Of a stretch of 64,000 nt of DNA, positions 35,241 to 48,000 are shown piece after piece. Below the pieces are notes generated by a model, which saw only the letters and a list, made by a program, of their open reading frames with translations, ran no database searches and was not told where the DNA came from. A program made the position numbers and the translations under genes. The stretch spans positions 41,345,515 through 41,409,514 of the forward strand of contig OU015528.1 in NCBI GenBank assembly GCA_907165065.1. The letters run 5' to 3'. This stretch comes from Caprimulgus europaeus (taxonomy: Eukaryota; Chordata; Aves; Caprimulgiformes; Caprimulgidae). Numbering within the stretch: position 1 is the stretch's first letter; every line of letters starts with the position of its first letter.

Positions 35241-37249
35241 TCCTCCCCAAAATGCCCTTTGCAAGCACAATAGAACAATAGAGGTTGTCACAAGGAAGAT
35301 CATGCTCCTCATTGGGTGCAACTAGAGCAAAGCCAGGTCTCTGCCTATCAGCCCTGATCTCTACAGACCTCCATTCTCCTTGTAGAACTCCCTATCCATT
35401 GTGTCCCTTCTCTGTGGCTTCCCACTGTCCCTTTTTCCTAGTCTGATTCTTGAAGGGTTTTTACCAATCTCTCTCCTCAATTTCAAGTTCAATGCAATTT
35501 TTTGTAATACTTCCGTTCCCCTCCTGGGTCAGCCAACAATAGAAAACACAGAGATACCAGATTTGTGAATCACTGTGGAGACATATGAAGTGCTATATAC
35601 CTCCTCTGCTAATCTAATTCTTTCTAAAAGCAGGCTGAGATAGTGATACTAATAAGGATTTGAACATCTGAATCATTTGAAGATTAGAAGCTGTGCATAA
35701 TTCAATGTTCAGCTCTGAAAAAAGACAAAAGGAGTTGCAGGGTTATGTCTTGACATGCACATTCACACCCACATATCACACATCCCATCAATTTAATTTC
35801 AGATTTGAAAGATTAAAGAGCAGTCTTTAGCTTGACAGATGCAAAATTGGCTTCTATTTCCAGTACACACATAAGGTATTGCAATAATGAATTAGTGTAA
35901 TTGGGATGGAGGAGCTTTTCCTCCAAAAGAACATGCTTGTGCTATTGTTTTTCCATGATAAATGACAAATCTGTCAACTTGACTTCTTAAGCACCTAGCA
36001 ATAATAAGTCAGCATTCATACATGATACTGGACAAAATAAAATTGCATGAGGAACCAGAGATGTTTTTATGTTCCTAAGGGAAAAATTATTTTACGCATT
36101 CTGGAAAACACTTTTACCTTTTCCTGTTCAAATGCTTTGACCGATTTTTAGGCTTTCATTCTCCTAATGAGGACCAGAGGCAAAAGTAGATGACAGGAGA
36201 TTCTTATGTCAAGCAGAGCAGGTTCTCCTGATCACAGAAGAGAGACTTAATTAAATCTCTGTCACTAGGATGGCACGGTTATTTGTCACATAAAAGATTC
36301 TTCTGCATAGAAATATTTGTACCGTCCACTGGTAGAAGTTCAGGTCCAAACACCCAGCTCTGCATCTGCAGGCAGTTTTCACAGCAAGTGTTGATTTAAA
36401 TTCATTGTGAAATTTGAATGCACTAATCAATAAAGCAACAAATTTAAGTAAGACTATTGTTCCCAGCAGAGAGAAATTTATGGCTTGAAGGAAGGTAAAT
36501 ATTATAAATCCAAGATAACCTGATCCTTGAAATATTTTTATAACATACCTGTGAAGTTTTTAACTCAGTTTATCACTTTCTGAAGAATGAGATAATTTCC
36601 ACTCTCTGAAGGGTAAATTTTAAATTGATTCTTGAACTGAAGCAATCCTGCACCTAGTTTTGAATTTTAAAAGTTTGTTCCAAGTAATGTATTTGACATC
36701 AATTTTGAATAGGCAGTTCAGAACCTGGAATAGTCAAAAGCTTCTGCCTTTGGAGCGGTGGAATATTACATTTATAAGAACTGCATATTAATTCTGTGTA
36801 ATACATTGTTCTAGTTACCATGACTACCACCAATAAACATTTGTATACCTCAGCAGTGTCTACATCCAATTAAAAATATTTTATTGACATTTGCTTCCTG
36901 CTGCATTTGGCATAATAAACTGAAGCCAGGAAAAATTATTATTTTAAAGGAAACAGATATCACATGTTCACACTTTCGAACCTGTTTTTTCAAAATCCCA
37001 GGTGGTTAGAGTAGCACATACACAATTACAGCACACACAATGTTTTCAGTCATTTACGGAGCAGCCAGTAGGAGGGCTGATGCCTGAATTCCTGCATACA
37101 AACACATGCTAGGGCAAGCTTTAATACCTGGCTCAGTCGTGTTAGTTGTGTTAAAGTACAGATTCCTATGCAACTTGGAGCACGAAGGGTTTTATAAGTC
37201 CTACTTCATATCTAATTATTTTGTGTGAAAATATCACAGGCAATGGATC

Positions 37250-37415
37250 CAAGTTGAAACTGGACTTTAGGAAAAACTTTTTCACAAGAAGGGCAGTGTA
37301 GCACCAGAGTGAAGCTGCTCAGAGTAACATGGGTTCTCCATCCCTGGAGGTTTTCAGGACTTAGCTAGACAAAGTCATGGCTGACCTGATCTGATGGTGG
37401 CAACTGACAGCCATT
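37250..37415 (+). mobile_element. Old CR1 LINE fragment, plus strand
   Basis: 'aaactggactttaggaaaaa' followed by 'ctttttcacaagaagggcag' and then 'tctccatccctggaggtttt' matches the CR1 ORF2 C-terminal coding block (LDFRKNFFTRRAV...SPSLEVF). The 3' octamers are gone. It is more diverged than the copy at 38693 and contains disruptions, so it is a dead relic of an older subfamily. Confidence 0.8.
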
Positions 37416-38692
37416 TTGTATGAGAGGCAGTACACGTTGACCACCAACGACTCTTCTAAACAACATTTTAATGACTTCTGTCTGTTTTTTTAAAGTTAGG
37501 AGACCCTATTATATGAACTGGATGCTCTAAGTTTAATATTCCCATACATTCACATTGCAAGTAGATCTACAACCTGTACTTTTAAGAAGTCTAAACATGC
37601 ATGCATTTTCATTCATGCCTCTGCAGCTCCAAACCAGCACTTCTAAATATGTGCTTGACATAAGTGTGTGTATTATTTTTGCTCAAATTGTTGGGGTTTG
37701 CAAGATGATTCAGGGAAAAGAGGATTGCAAAACGCAGAGTGCAGCTGTCAGCAGTACCTCAGGTCTTCCAGAGCAGAGGCATGAGTGTAACCAGCTGCTG
37801 CAGACATTTTAGCTGGTTCTTACTCTCCTGCCCAGATGGAACTGAACATCTGCTGGCTCAGGAGATGGCACAAAGATTAGATAAAGTGTGTCACATTTCC
37901 TAGGGTTTCAAGAAGTACTGATGTTATCTGCCTTTTGCAGTGCAAACTGTCTGAGTTTTAAGCTTAGATGCATTGGATGGATTTACTAGCATTGGACTCC
38001 AAGCCCCCATATGGGTAGGCTGGTTTTGATGACTAGATCAGGCTTTGAGTAAGGTGTATTTGAAGAGGAACAGCTTTTTTGAGCAACCTCAATAAATCTT
38101 TGGGTATCTGGAATGCAATGAGAAGGGGAGTACACCTATGTGGAACAAGGCCAATCTTCCATTAAGTGAATTTTGCTGTGCTGGACTGATGCTAATTTGC
38201 AGTGTACATTTTGATGGGAAGAAACCATCATTTTAATTGAAGAGTCGGTTTCACTCTAAGTCAATGAGACACTGCAATGCAACTTGCAGAAAAATTAACC
38301 TTTGAGCCACAACTTCTTGTTCTTTAGTCAAAAGCAAATACTTCCAGAAGTTTATTGATAAAGTCTACCTTAAGCAGAGCGAAGAACAGGCATTTTAACT
38401 GCTTTCAGAAATATTTACTAACCTCAAAAGACACGTTTTAAATTTAATCAACTGTGTGTAATATTTACAGAAAAGGAAACAAAACCTGCAGACCATGCAT
38501 ATGTTTAGCATACTCACTACCCACAAGGCTGGTGGCCATTGTCTCTTTTTAAGATTGCATTTTAGGGTTTTCTTACGTAGAAACCTTCCAGCAGCCAAGT
38601 AAGCAGCAGTGGCAATGCAACATGAAAATTATTCAAACACTGTCTAGCATTTATTACTATGACTGAATTGCAGCAGTGGAAAGAAATATATT
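37416..38692. other. Non-coding spacer, nothing recognised
   Basis: Unique-looking sequence between two CR1 copies. Two open frames (37555-37812 plus and 38395-38598 minus) are short and without domains. Confidence 0.5.
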
Positions 38693-39790
38693 CACAGAAT
38701 CATAGAATCATAGAATCATAGAATGGTTAGGGCTGGAAGGGACCTTAAAGATTATCTAGCTCCAACCCCCCTGCCATGAGCAGGGACACCTTTCCACTAG
38801 GCCAGGTTGCTCAAAGCCTCATCCAACCCTGGCCTTGAACACTTCCAGGTAGGGGGCATCCACAGCTTCCTTGGGCAACCTGTTCCAGTGTCTCACCACC
38901 CTTACAGTGAAGAACTTCTTTCTAATATCTAATCTAAACCTACCCTCTTCCATTTTAAAGTCATTCCCTCTTGTCCTGTCATTAACTGCCCTTGTGAGAA
39001 GTCCTTCCCCAGCTTTCCTGTAGGCCCCCTTCAGGTATTGGAAGGTGGCTATAAGATTTCTCTGGAGCTGTCTCTTCTCCAGGCTGAACAGCCCCAACTC
39101 TCTCAGCCTGTCCTCACAGGAGAGGTGCTCCAGCCCTTGGATCGTCCCGTGGCCCTTCTCTGGACTCGTTCTAACAGGTCCATGTCTTTCTTGTGTTGGG
39201 GGCTCCAGAACTGGACGCAGTACTCCAGGTGGGGCCTTACGAGAGCAGAGTAGAGAGGGAGAGTCACCTCCCTCAACCTGCTGGCCACACTTCTCTTGAT
39301 GCAGCCCAGGATACAGTTGGCCTTCTGGGCTGCAAGCGCACATCGCCAGCTCGTGTTGAACTTCTCATCCACCACCACTCCCAAGTCCTTCTCTTCGGAG
39401 CTGGCCTCAAGCCACTCATTGCCCAGACTGTATTTGTGCTTGGGATTGCCCCAACTCAGGTGTAGGACCTTGCATTTGGCCTTGTTGAACTTCATGAGGT
39501 TAGCACAGGCCCACCTCTCAAGCCTGTCAAGGTCCCTCTGGACGGTATCCCATCCCTCCAGTGTGTCAGCCGCACCACTCAGCTTGGTGTCGTTGGCAAA
39601 CTTGCTGAGGGTGCACTCAATCCCACTGTCCACATCACTGACAAAGATGTTAAAGAGCACTGGTCCCAATACTGACCCTTGAGGGACATCACTTGTCACC
39701 AGTTTCCACTCAGACTTTGAGCTGTTGACCACAACTCTTTGAGTGCAATCATCCATCCAGTTCCTTATCCACCGAGTGGTCTATCCATCA
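38693..39790 (-). mobile_element. CR1 LINE, longest copy in window
   Basis: The plus strand begins with four octamer-like units ('cacagaat' then 'catagaat' repeats) and 'ggttagggctggaagggacc', the reverse complement of the CR1 3' end. Similarity continues without break through the ORF2 coding region to 'ccaccgagtggtctatccat' near 39790, giving about 1.1 kb of a roughly 4.5-kb element. Sequence quality is good, so this is a comparatively young insertion. CR1 insertions usually lack clear target-site duplications, and none is obvious here. Confidence 0.96.
38819..39756 (-). pseudogene. CR1 ORF2 reverse-transcriptase fragment, decayed
   Basis: The first frame (39756-39103) covers RT motif B, 'VPQGSVLGPVLF' (residues 24-35), and the catalytic motif C as 'FANDTKL' (residues 53-59). 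It continues with 'KDLGVVVD' (123-130) and '[15 protein letters not shown]' (172-186). The second catalytic-triad Asp of FADD is replaced by Asn at residue 55 (codon at 39592-39594), which should abolish polymerase activity. After 'RVQRRAT' near 39145-39165 the reading shifts to another register (39343-38819), which carries the conserved end '[20 protein letters not shown]' and '[18 protein letters not shown]'. The 5' truncation, the changed catalytic residue and the frameshift make this non-functional. The N-terminal endonuclease domain is absent. Confidence 0.93.
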
Positions 39791-41383
39791 GAATATATCC
39801 TTGTTGATATATTTGTAAAATTAAAAATATAATTAATATTAATACTGTTGTTCTAAATACTATTTGTTCCCGTCTCTAAATCCTTCCTCGAAAATCTTTC
39901 TGTTTCCTGTTCTCTATTCTCAGCCAAGATACCCCTTGCAAAAGTGAGCTTGGACTCTCTGGTGCACACCAAATCACACACCTTTTCATTCACCTCTCCC
40001 TGATTCTTGATATTTCTGGCTTGGAGCAGTTCTTCCTCTTTCCCAGACATCAGTTTTCCAATACATCCCACCTACCTCATCTGTTTTTTGGTAGAAGGGG
40101 GACAGTGAGAACTGGCAGCTGGCAAGCAGCAGCTCCCAGCAGATGCACAGCACAGGGAAGGAAGGAAATTCTGCAGCAAATGGTGCAGATGGAGCCTGAC
40201 CCTATTGTGTTCACTTGACCCTGCCATTCAATAAACAAATCCTCTCCTTAGCCCTGAGCAGCTCTTTCTGTGGCTGCTGCAAACTCAAGGCTAGTCAACA
40301 ACTCATTACAAAACTGAACACTAGGAGTTTGCTTTCTTAAATGTCAGAATTGCCACAGGTTTATTCTGTCATGAGGAACAACAGCTTCTGCACATATGAA
40401 GAAGTAACCCTTAGAAATAGTAAAATAATGGGAAATTACTGAGAGTTACTTTAACAAGGTGTTAAACGGGAAGCATTCCAGATGAAAATGCCTGAACATT
40501 TTTTTTTTACTTTTTTATTTTTTTTTTTTAATAAACACAGCTATCTTATTGTCACAGACTCCTGGTAAACAAGGCGCACAAACATATATTACACGTAATA
40601 TGCAACAAGCTGTTCTGGCAAGCAGAAAACAAACCAAAAGTCTAAAATCTGTCTCCAAAAAACATCAGAAGAGAGCTTTTGTATTAAATCATAGTGTTGC
40701 ATCCTCATAAAATTCCCTCTAAGAAAATTGGTGTTTTCTATTCAGCCTTAACCTACAATTTCCTGTTTACACGGAATTGTAGTATGTGGTTTATTTTCAG
40801 TCTTGAGTTTCTTCTCTTTTCTTTTTTTTTCCAAATTATTTCAATTACTTGTAAAATCTGATAGGGAAGTTCATTCCAAGAACAAAGTTAATGAAGCCAG
40901 CAGATCACGATTCCTTACAGAGTTAGAAAACTGTGTCCATGGAAACAAAAAGAGAAGTAAAGCCTGAGATTCCCCTTTTCTTCTCTGCTCCATGACATGA
41001 TGAGAAATAATAAGTGTAGTGATATCTGAGGACAAATATTTTGTGGTAGCAACTCCAAGACATGAGGTGCCAGGAAACTAGCATCACGCAAGCCCCAAAT
41101 GATGACACATACTGAAAGGTAACACCTGTCTTTTCCCCAACTACTGTGTCTTGGCATGAAGCTTTGCAATGAGTATCCCTAAGCTATTGGTCTGTAGGTT
41201 AGTATTGGTTTTGCAGCTCTTGGTTCTGTGTAAAAACAGAAATTAGTTTTGGTACCAGCTCATGGAAATACGTCACTATAGCTCTTTAAACCATGAATTA
41301 ATACGTTACCATAACTTTAAAGTGGCTAATGATTTAGCAAACATAGTCACAGCTATGAAACATGAGTCACATCAAGATAAAAT
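39791..41383. other. Non-coding stretch
   Basis: Starts with an AT-rich joint after the CR1 break. A T-rich patch lies at about 40499-40529. Minus-strand frames 39853-40071 and 40915-41169 are short and featureless. Confidence 0.5.
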
Positions 41384-41461
41384 ACACACACACACATTGG
41401 TCAAGTGTGTGACACACACACATAGGTCAAGTGTGTGACACACACACACACATACTGGTCA
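41384..41461. repeat. 26-bp minisatellite containing CA runs
   Basis: Three tandem units start near 41386, 41412 and 41438. Each has a CA run, then 'ttggtcaag' or 'taggtcaag', then 'tgtgtg'; the third ends 'tactggtca'. Within each unit the CA run and the GTGTGTG can pair, so each unit is also a potential hairpin. Confidence 0.85.
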
Positions 41462-44400
41462 TGAATAGAGCAGTTGAATTCAATTTTAGTGACCAAAAGC
41501 TAAGCCTCATCACCTACTGCAGATAGGGTTTTGCTCTCAAAATTTTCAGTTCTTCCAAACGGGAACTTCAGGGACAGAAGACCCAAACTACATTTTGACC
41601 AGTGGTGAGAAACTAAATGCTCAGACTAGACAAGATTACTACAGAGCTGCTGTTTTTTCTCCTTACTTTTTCAGCCAGACAGCATAGTCCAGCCATTCCT
41701 TCCTCCCTTCAGCTGTCTTGGCACCTCTTATAACAGCAACCCTATTCATTGAAAATGCAGAGCCCATTTATCTAGCCGTAATCCCTGATTGCCACCCCAC
41801 CAGTGATCTGAAGGCTGACTCTATCTAAGAATAATCTGAATTACTAGATGAAGTACAAGTCCATCAAATGGTCGGCATGGGAACATTAGTAAGGTCTTCT
41901 CTGATGTAAAAGTAAGTCTTTTCTCCTTCATTTGCCCAACTGACTAGAACTGAGCCAGACATACTGAGCTATAGCAAAAGCGATGGTAATTTTCCATTAA
42001 ATTATGCTGGATAGCTTGAGCTAATTTAGTTGGAAAAGTGTCCTGTTAATTCATCCTAGTCTGAAAAAATCCCTAAAACTGAGTCTAGTATTGGCAAGTC
42101 TTCAGAGGTATCTTCTAAGTGCACCAAAAATACCTGTCTACTCCATGGCAGTGATTAATTTCCTTTGCAAAAACTTCAACATACATCTTCTCCTGAAGAA
42201 ACAAATAAGACATATACCTCTGCTGTAGCAAGAGCATACCTGGCTAAAAATGCTCCATAATCATACCTTTTTCAGCTCTGAGTGACTTTATCTTTTAGAT
42301 ATCTGAAATATCTTCTATGGAAAGGTTGATAACTGTCCTTTAATGGAGATATTCAAGTAATTCTTCACACTTTTTGAACGTATTTCATTTTTAACCTCAC
42401 AGGATCACTGCCTTCATTGCTGTGTCAGAGATACCAAGAGTGGATGCTAAACAACATATCTCTCAAACTGGAAGCAGCATTAGTTATGTTAATACAATGC
42501 TTTCCTTGGGCTAATTAGCCCTGATTCAGGGGCACAACACTGTGCTAACACATATGCTTCTGCCAGGGTCCTCAGATAACTCACATGCAGAGCTACTTTG
42601 TGTACCTGTGCTGTCTAGACAAATCCATAGTGTAGTTTTTTTCACTTGCACTCTATAGAAAACTTTTCAGAAGTTCAGGGTTAGGAAGTCCTTGGCTTCC
42701 TTTTAAAATTCTTTCTGGCAATTCCTCCAATTAGTCATGTGTGACTTCATATTTAATAGCTATTATTAAATCATAATTTATCCTGTGCTTTAAGTGCAAT
42801 CTACATGAACAGCTTTACTTTCCCTAATAGGATAGCTACTCAAGTCACTAGTTTCCTGGCTATTCCATAGAAGCAATTCACATGGTAAAAAGCAAGATTA
42901 ACTTCTGGACAGTGCTAAAACATCCGTCATTCCAAAGGAGAGTTAAAGTATTTGAACCTTTCTTTGCCTGAAGACAACAAGAACTCTTCCTGGCAAAAGA
43001 GCTTTCTTATTCTTCCTAGTTTTTACTTTTTTTTTTTTTTTTCCCAGATTGCTTCTGTTAATGTCTCCATTTCTTTGAGTGATTCTGCTTCCTATGGAGG
43101 AAAAAATCCCTTTCCTGTATCTACTTCTTTCCTTTACCTTGCATGGTGAAAATTACTGTAGTGCTTTAGCAATATCTTCACAAACAAACTGCCACCTTTT
43201 GGAAGTCTGATAGCCTCTTTCAGATGTTTCCTGTTTTTCCTATAATAAAAATGACTGATGTGTTATTGGTTTCTGTGCAGTCTTGCTTTCTGTACCACCT
43301 GGTTTACAGCTCTGCCACCATGTCACTGCTAAGGTGACATTCCACTTAGGCTGACTGCTGGAAAGAGAGACTGGTCCTGCCTCAAGAAGTGCAAATAGAC
43401 CATACTCATGGGGTACCAAAGGCTGAACACACTGCGAACTTAACTGTGGCTACTCAGGAAAGTCCACTCAAAATATACTAAATGCCTTAACCCATAGATC
43501 ATCCTTTCATTGTGCTATTGCTTTTCTTTCCAATTTTCTATCTTTAAGGTCATTTCAGCCAAGTTCCAATATTTTCCTTTAACCTTTGACATTTGGGCCC
43601 TGAATCATGATTACAGCAATCTGAAAACCAGCTTTCAAACATATAATCATTAATAATTTTCAGCAAGGTTACCAAGCACATAGAACATGGAGTAAAAAAG
43701 AAGAAGAGATTATTATCCTTAAGATATATTCTTGCCTTTTTTTTTTTCCATCTTGCTAGTTTTTTAAAATTCACCTCAAATTACTCATCCTTCTCCCCCT
43801 CAGCTGCTGGAAATGGGTCGTCTCCTATTTTTTTTCCCTTCATGGACAGTTCTGCTGCTTTTAGAATTCTATTTTGTCTTTCTTTCCTCATCCTTGAACA
43901 AAATAGTTAACATTTTTAAGTTAGAGATTTGCTTGGGCGTGATTATCCACTGTAATCTTGCTTTACTGGGATACTCTTGATCAAGGTCCATATTATAACT
44001 TTCCTGCTGACTTCCCTAATATACCTTTAGCTATCTAACCATTTAGCAACAATTCAACTTGATGAAAAATTTATCAGTTCAAATGACACTTGTTTCCTAG
44101 TTTGTCTTAAGTTCTTTATTTTGAAACTGTGCATCTTTTACTTTTTAGTCTGTCATTTTTCCACTTCTTTGCTAGCTCTACAAACATTATCTGGTTGAAG
44201 TTGCTTCTTTGGCAGGCAAGGAACAGGACATTAAAGTATAAGAACTGATATACTTGGGTCAAACAAAAGTCTATCTAACTCTATCTGCCAATCTTGACAA
44301 TGGCTAGCAAAAATTGTTTAAGGAACAGCAGAAGCATATGCAATTAATTCAGTGACCTTTCCACAAGGTATTGAACCTGCTTCTGACAGTCAGCTTTCAG

Positions 44401-44970
44401 ACTTCCTGAAACACACGATCCATCCAAAATAGTTGTCAAGGACTGTTCTTGCAAGAATTTGTCTTGTCCTGTTTGGAACACACGTAAAATTTTGGCTTTC
44501 AGAATATTCTGTGCCAGTAAGTTCCACTATGTGTGTATGAGCTGCATGAGAACAATTCCTTTTTTGTGTATGTTTTAAACCAAATCACTTCATTGGGTAT
44601 GCTTCCATTTCTAAATTGCTACAAATAGTGAATCATGGTTCCAAATTTTTCTTCCCTTCACCATATATGATATTAGAACTTTTTACATAAGCCTTAGCTC
44701 CTTTTTAAGCTCAAATCCTCACCTATTTAGTCTTTCTTTATCTGGAAGGAGGTGAATAGTAATTTCCAAAAGGCATCCGGGTACACTGTGGGCAGACCCG
44801 CAGAGTATTTGATTTGGGGACCAATGCTCAGGTTCCAAGCACAGCCTCTAAGTGCTAAGACAGGTGGTGGTGCTCTGCATCACTCTGCAGCCATCTGTGC
44901 AGCTCACCTTTGGACTTATTACAATGTCTTTAAAGTCTGAAAAGTGTAGGGCTGCTTTGCAGCTTACCCT
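41462..44970. other. Non-coding stretch
   Basis: AT-rich, with a T18 run at about 43029-43046. The plus-strand frame 42952-43149 and minus-strand frame 43550-43774 cross homopolymers and have no domain. Nothing else is recognised. Confidence 0.5.
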
Positions 44971-45035
44971 GTCAGAGGAAACTTCCAGATGTTTCCTCTG
45001 GAAACATCTGGAAGTCAGAGGAAACTTCCAGATGT
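44971..45035. repeat. Direct repeat interleaved with a 15-bp-arm hairpin
   Basis: A 22-base sequence beginning 'gtcagaggaaacttcc' occurs at 44971-44992 and, unchanged, at 45014-45035. Between them, bases 44982-44996 ('cttccagatgtttcc') and 45000-45014 ('ggaaacatctggaag') are perfect reverse complements around the three-base loop 'tct'. The middle arm can also pair with the right copy (45004-45014 with 45025-45035, loop of 10), so two mutually exclusive hairpins are possible. No gene or mobile element explains the structure. Confidence 0.92.
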
Positions 45036-48000
45036 AAGCTGTGTATGAGAGTCTTTTAGCAAACATTTGTAAAGGGAGAACACAGCACAGCATGGTAAGA
45101 TCCTTCAGACCCAGCACATCTGGAGCACAACTGAGCTTTTGGGACATGCAGGTAAGCAGCCAGGCAAGAACCTACTCAGTACTCAGCCATCTCTCTGTTA
45201 CCACATTGCTTAAGAAAAATGTGTAATTACTCCAGCAAGCAGTTTTACATGATATGTAGGCAGACTGTCTGTGCTACACTTCAACAGCCTCTAGCTATAA
45301 ATAACATTATTAGGAAAGCACATTGCCTTAGATGGAGAGAATAGAGATAATCACCTTTCTGACTGTCTAGAAATATATTTAGATTTCATATTTAAAGATT
45401 AAAAATAGACTCAACAAATACATTCATTTTTAGACATTGGGTTAATCTTCTTACCCAAATCATACAATTGACACAATAATGCCAACAGTTTGTTAAAAAA
45501 TTTAAAAATCATTAAAATTCTGGTCAAAAACCTGAGACCTTTTAAGGCTGTTTAATTAAAAGGTGAAAATTAGAGCTGTGACAGATTTGTTCCAGGAGGT
45601 AAAACACAGGTAAGGTGACACAGCTACTCCCCAGTTGTGTACATGTACCACCCTCCTGATTAACCCCACTGTCCTGAATCTGAGAGAGTTGAACACAGAT
45701 TTCAGCCTGGGTTTCCTTCCACCCAGTATTGGGGCTGGTTTATGTCAAATGCCAGTTTGAAAATTCTGGCTGATTTTAGTGTGACATCCTACACACCTCC
45801 CTGTCATGTCAGAGATGTTACAAGCTAAAGCCATGCACCTGCTGACCCTGTCCCAGGGTTAAATGACAGGGCTACTTGGCATGTCCTACACTGTCCTCTT
45901 CCTGGAGCAAAATAGAAAAGTAGTGGCTGCAGCCTATCACTCACATCTTCCTTGTTCTCATACCTTCAATTCTTCCTTCTTTACGTGGTGGGAAGAAAGA
46001 CCTTGAGCCCCATGCCTCTGCTTCTGCTTTTGTGCCATTTTTTGTCTATTCCTCCCTTCAAGCACCATTGGCCTATGAACATGCTGGCCTACTGAAAAAG
46101 GTGAATGTCCCACCTGGCTGAGCCTAACCTGGAAAGCCTGAGAGCTATTTGACCAGCTAGCATCTCCGCAGGAAGCTGTGTAACCACACTTCATGCAGCT
46201 CCCTGTGGGTAACCACATTAGCATACCTTCTGACCCAAGAAAGTGGATGTAACTTTGTGGTTAGCTAAATGAGTACGTTTTCACTGACGACAGATTAATC
46301 CAGACACCCAGCCCTCGTGCAGTGTGTGGATGTTGATACCAAAGCTTTCACAAGCATTGTTAGGATGCTCAGAAAGGTCTGCACTAGGTGTCTGTGGCAG
46401 ACACCATCAAGACTGTTAAAGCCCTTTACATTGTTTCTTCCTGTTTGGTCCACTGAAGGTCCAAGCAGACTCAGAAACAGCAGCACTGTTTCAAAGTCTG
46501 CCAGTGTGATGTGTGACCCGCTGTAACCAGCAGCAGGTAGTCAGGTGGAATTTCACCAAGTGGGTATGCATACCTCTGTGGAAAAAAATAATTGGCCAGA
46601 CTTATCAAACTAGTGAACTACTTATCAAACTAGGCCAACTAGGTTGGACTTCCACTTTCTGTTTGTAGAGACGCAAGATAAATACATGCATACATTGATC
46701 CACAGTGCCTTAGCAAACAATGAGTAGAGGACATAATTGGCCTGCAGCCTGTACAGGATATTCATTCACATGGGATACCTGCTCTGAACACTCCTTACTA
46801 TAAATTTTGTTTTGGTTGTTTTCTTGAAAGAAGGACAATCCCACACCCAGGCACTCCCCATATGTTCTCAGAAAAGTTGTAAAACGAGCTCTCTGAGTCA
46901 GGAGTTACATACTGTGCGTAAATACACCTGATAACAACCCACAGCCTCCCCAGGGGCTTACTTTCTACAACAGCATCAGGTGTGGGACTTCATTGGCATG
47001 CATAGTCCTATATGAATGACAAATCTGGATGAGATCTCCAATGAGGGATAAATTATTTTCATGGTTTATGAAGATTATTAAAAAGGTTTAAAAAGCTGCA
47101 TATTTGGCTTCATCATTTGGTTCACTTGAAATCAAATATTTGCGCCTTCTGTTGATTATCACATACATGCCTTGGTTCATCATCTGTTCACCCAGCCAGA
47201 ATGACTGGTCCTTGAACTTCATGCCTTTCCAAACTTCATAGTACCTGCCTCTTATTGTGGTTGTTCATCTCAATTATTCCTCAAGAAGGAGCAAATGACC
47301 ACAAATAGAGATGCGTCTAAATACAGAAACTCCGAGTACATGAAAACCATCTTTATGTTAATGATTATATCACATATATACAATATTAACTGAATAGCTG
47401 AAAATTCAAATGACATCCAAGTTAAAAACAAACAACTTCATTATAAGCCAGGAAGTAAACAGACAGCTGGCTTCTAAAGAATATTCTACTTCCTGCTGCT
47501 TTCCACATATGTAATGTTTGTTTTAAACTTCAGCAGGCTTATGCAAACTGGACAGCTCTACAAACTTCTGATTAGATTGTTTAACTTTCTGGTGAATATG
47601 TGGTACAAATCCCTCTTTGTGACAAAACCCAGAAGTCAAATGTATTGCAGACTCTTGACATAGAGATCTGGCCCCTTAATTTGAAGTGTAGCAGTTCAAG
47701 GTCCTGGTGTGAAGGTGAAGAAAGAATGATCATCCTTGCTTACACACAACTTTCAGACAGTGAAAAACACCTGATATATGCAATTTTTGCTTGTTTGATT
47801 CTCAAAGCATCCACTTTGTGATTGCTAAACAGGGAAAGTGGAAGCTTTATAAGATCTTTCTTTAGTTAAACCAATTTCTCCCCAGATGATGAGGCTGCCA
47901 CCACACATTTTGATCAAACACAGTGTCTCTAAAGCAAGGTGAGTTACACAGTCTGCTTGCATGAGCATTTTTTATAGAATATTTTTTAAATTAGCTTTTG

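Larger units (their letters stand above)
29601..37249. other. Long non-coding stretch
   Basis: No recognisable genes. Items seen: an X-box-like motif at 30419-30431; a stop-poor, LTR-like patch at about 32100-32700 containing an AATAAA; a TATC/GATA inverted repeat at 33740-33779; and C-rich then A17 sequence at 35203-35240. The frames 32141-32419 and 32451-32675 lie in the LTR-like patch and lack domains. Much of 35.5-37.2 kb is plain AT-rich DNA. Confidence 0.5.

Noticed and set aside
39193-39682. Plus-strand frames opposite the CR1 reverse transcriptase
   Set aside because: These are antisense shadows of the minus-strand CR1 ORF2 relic.
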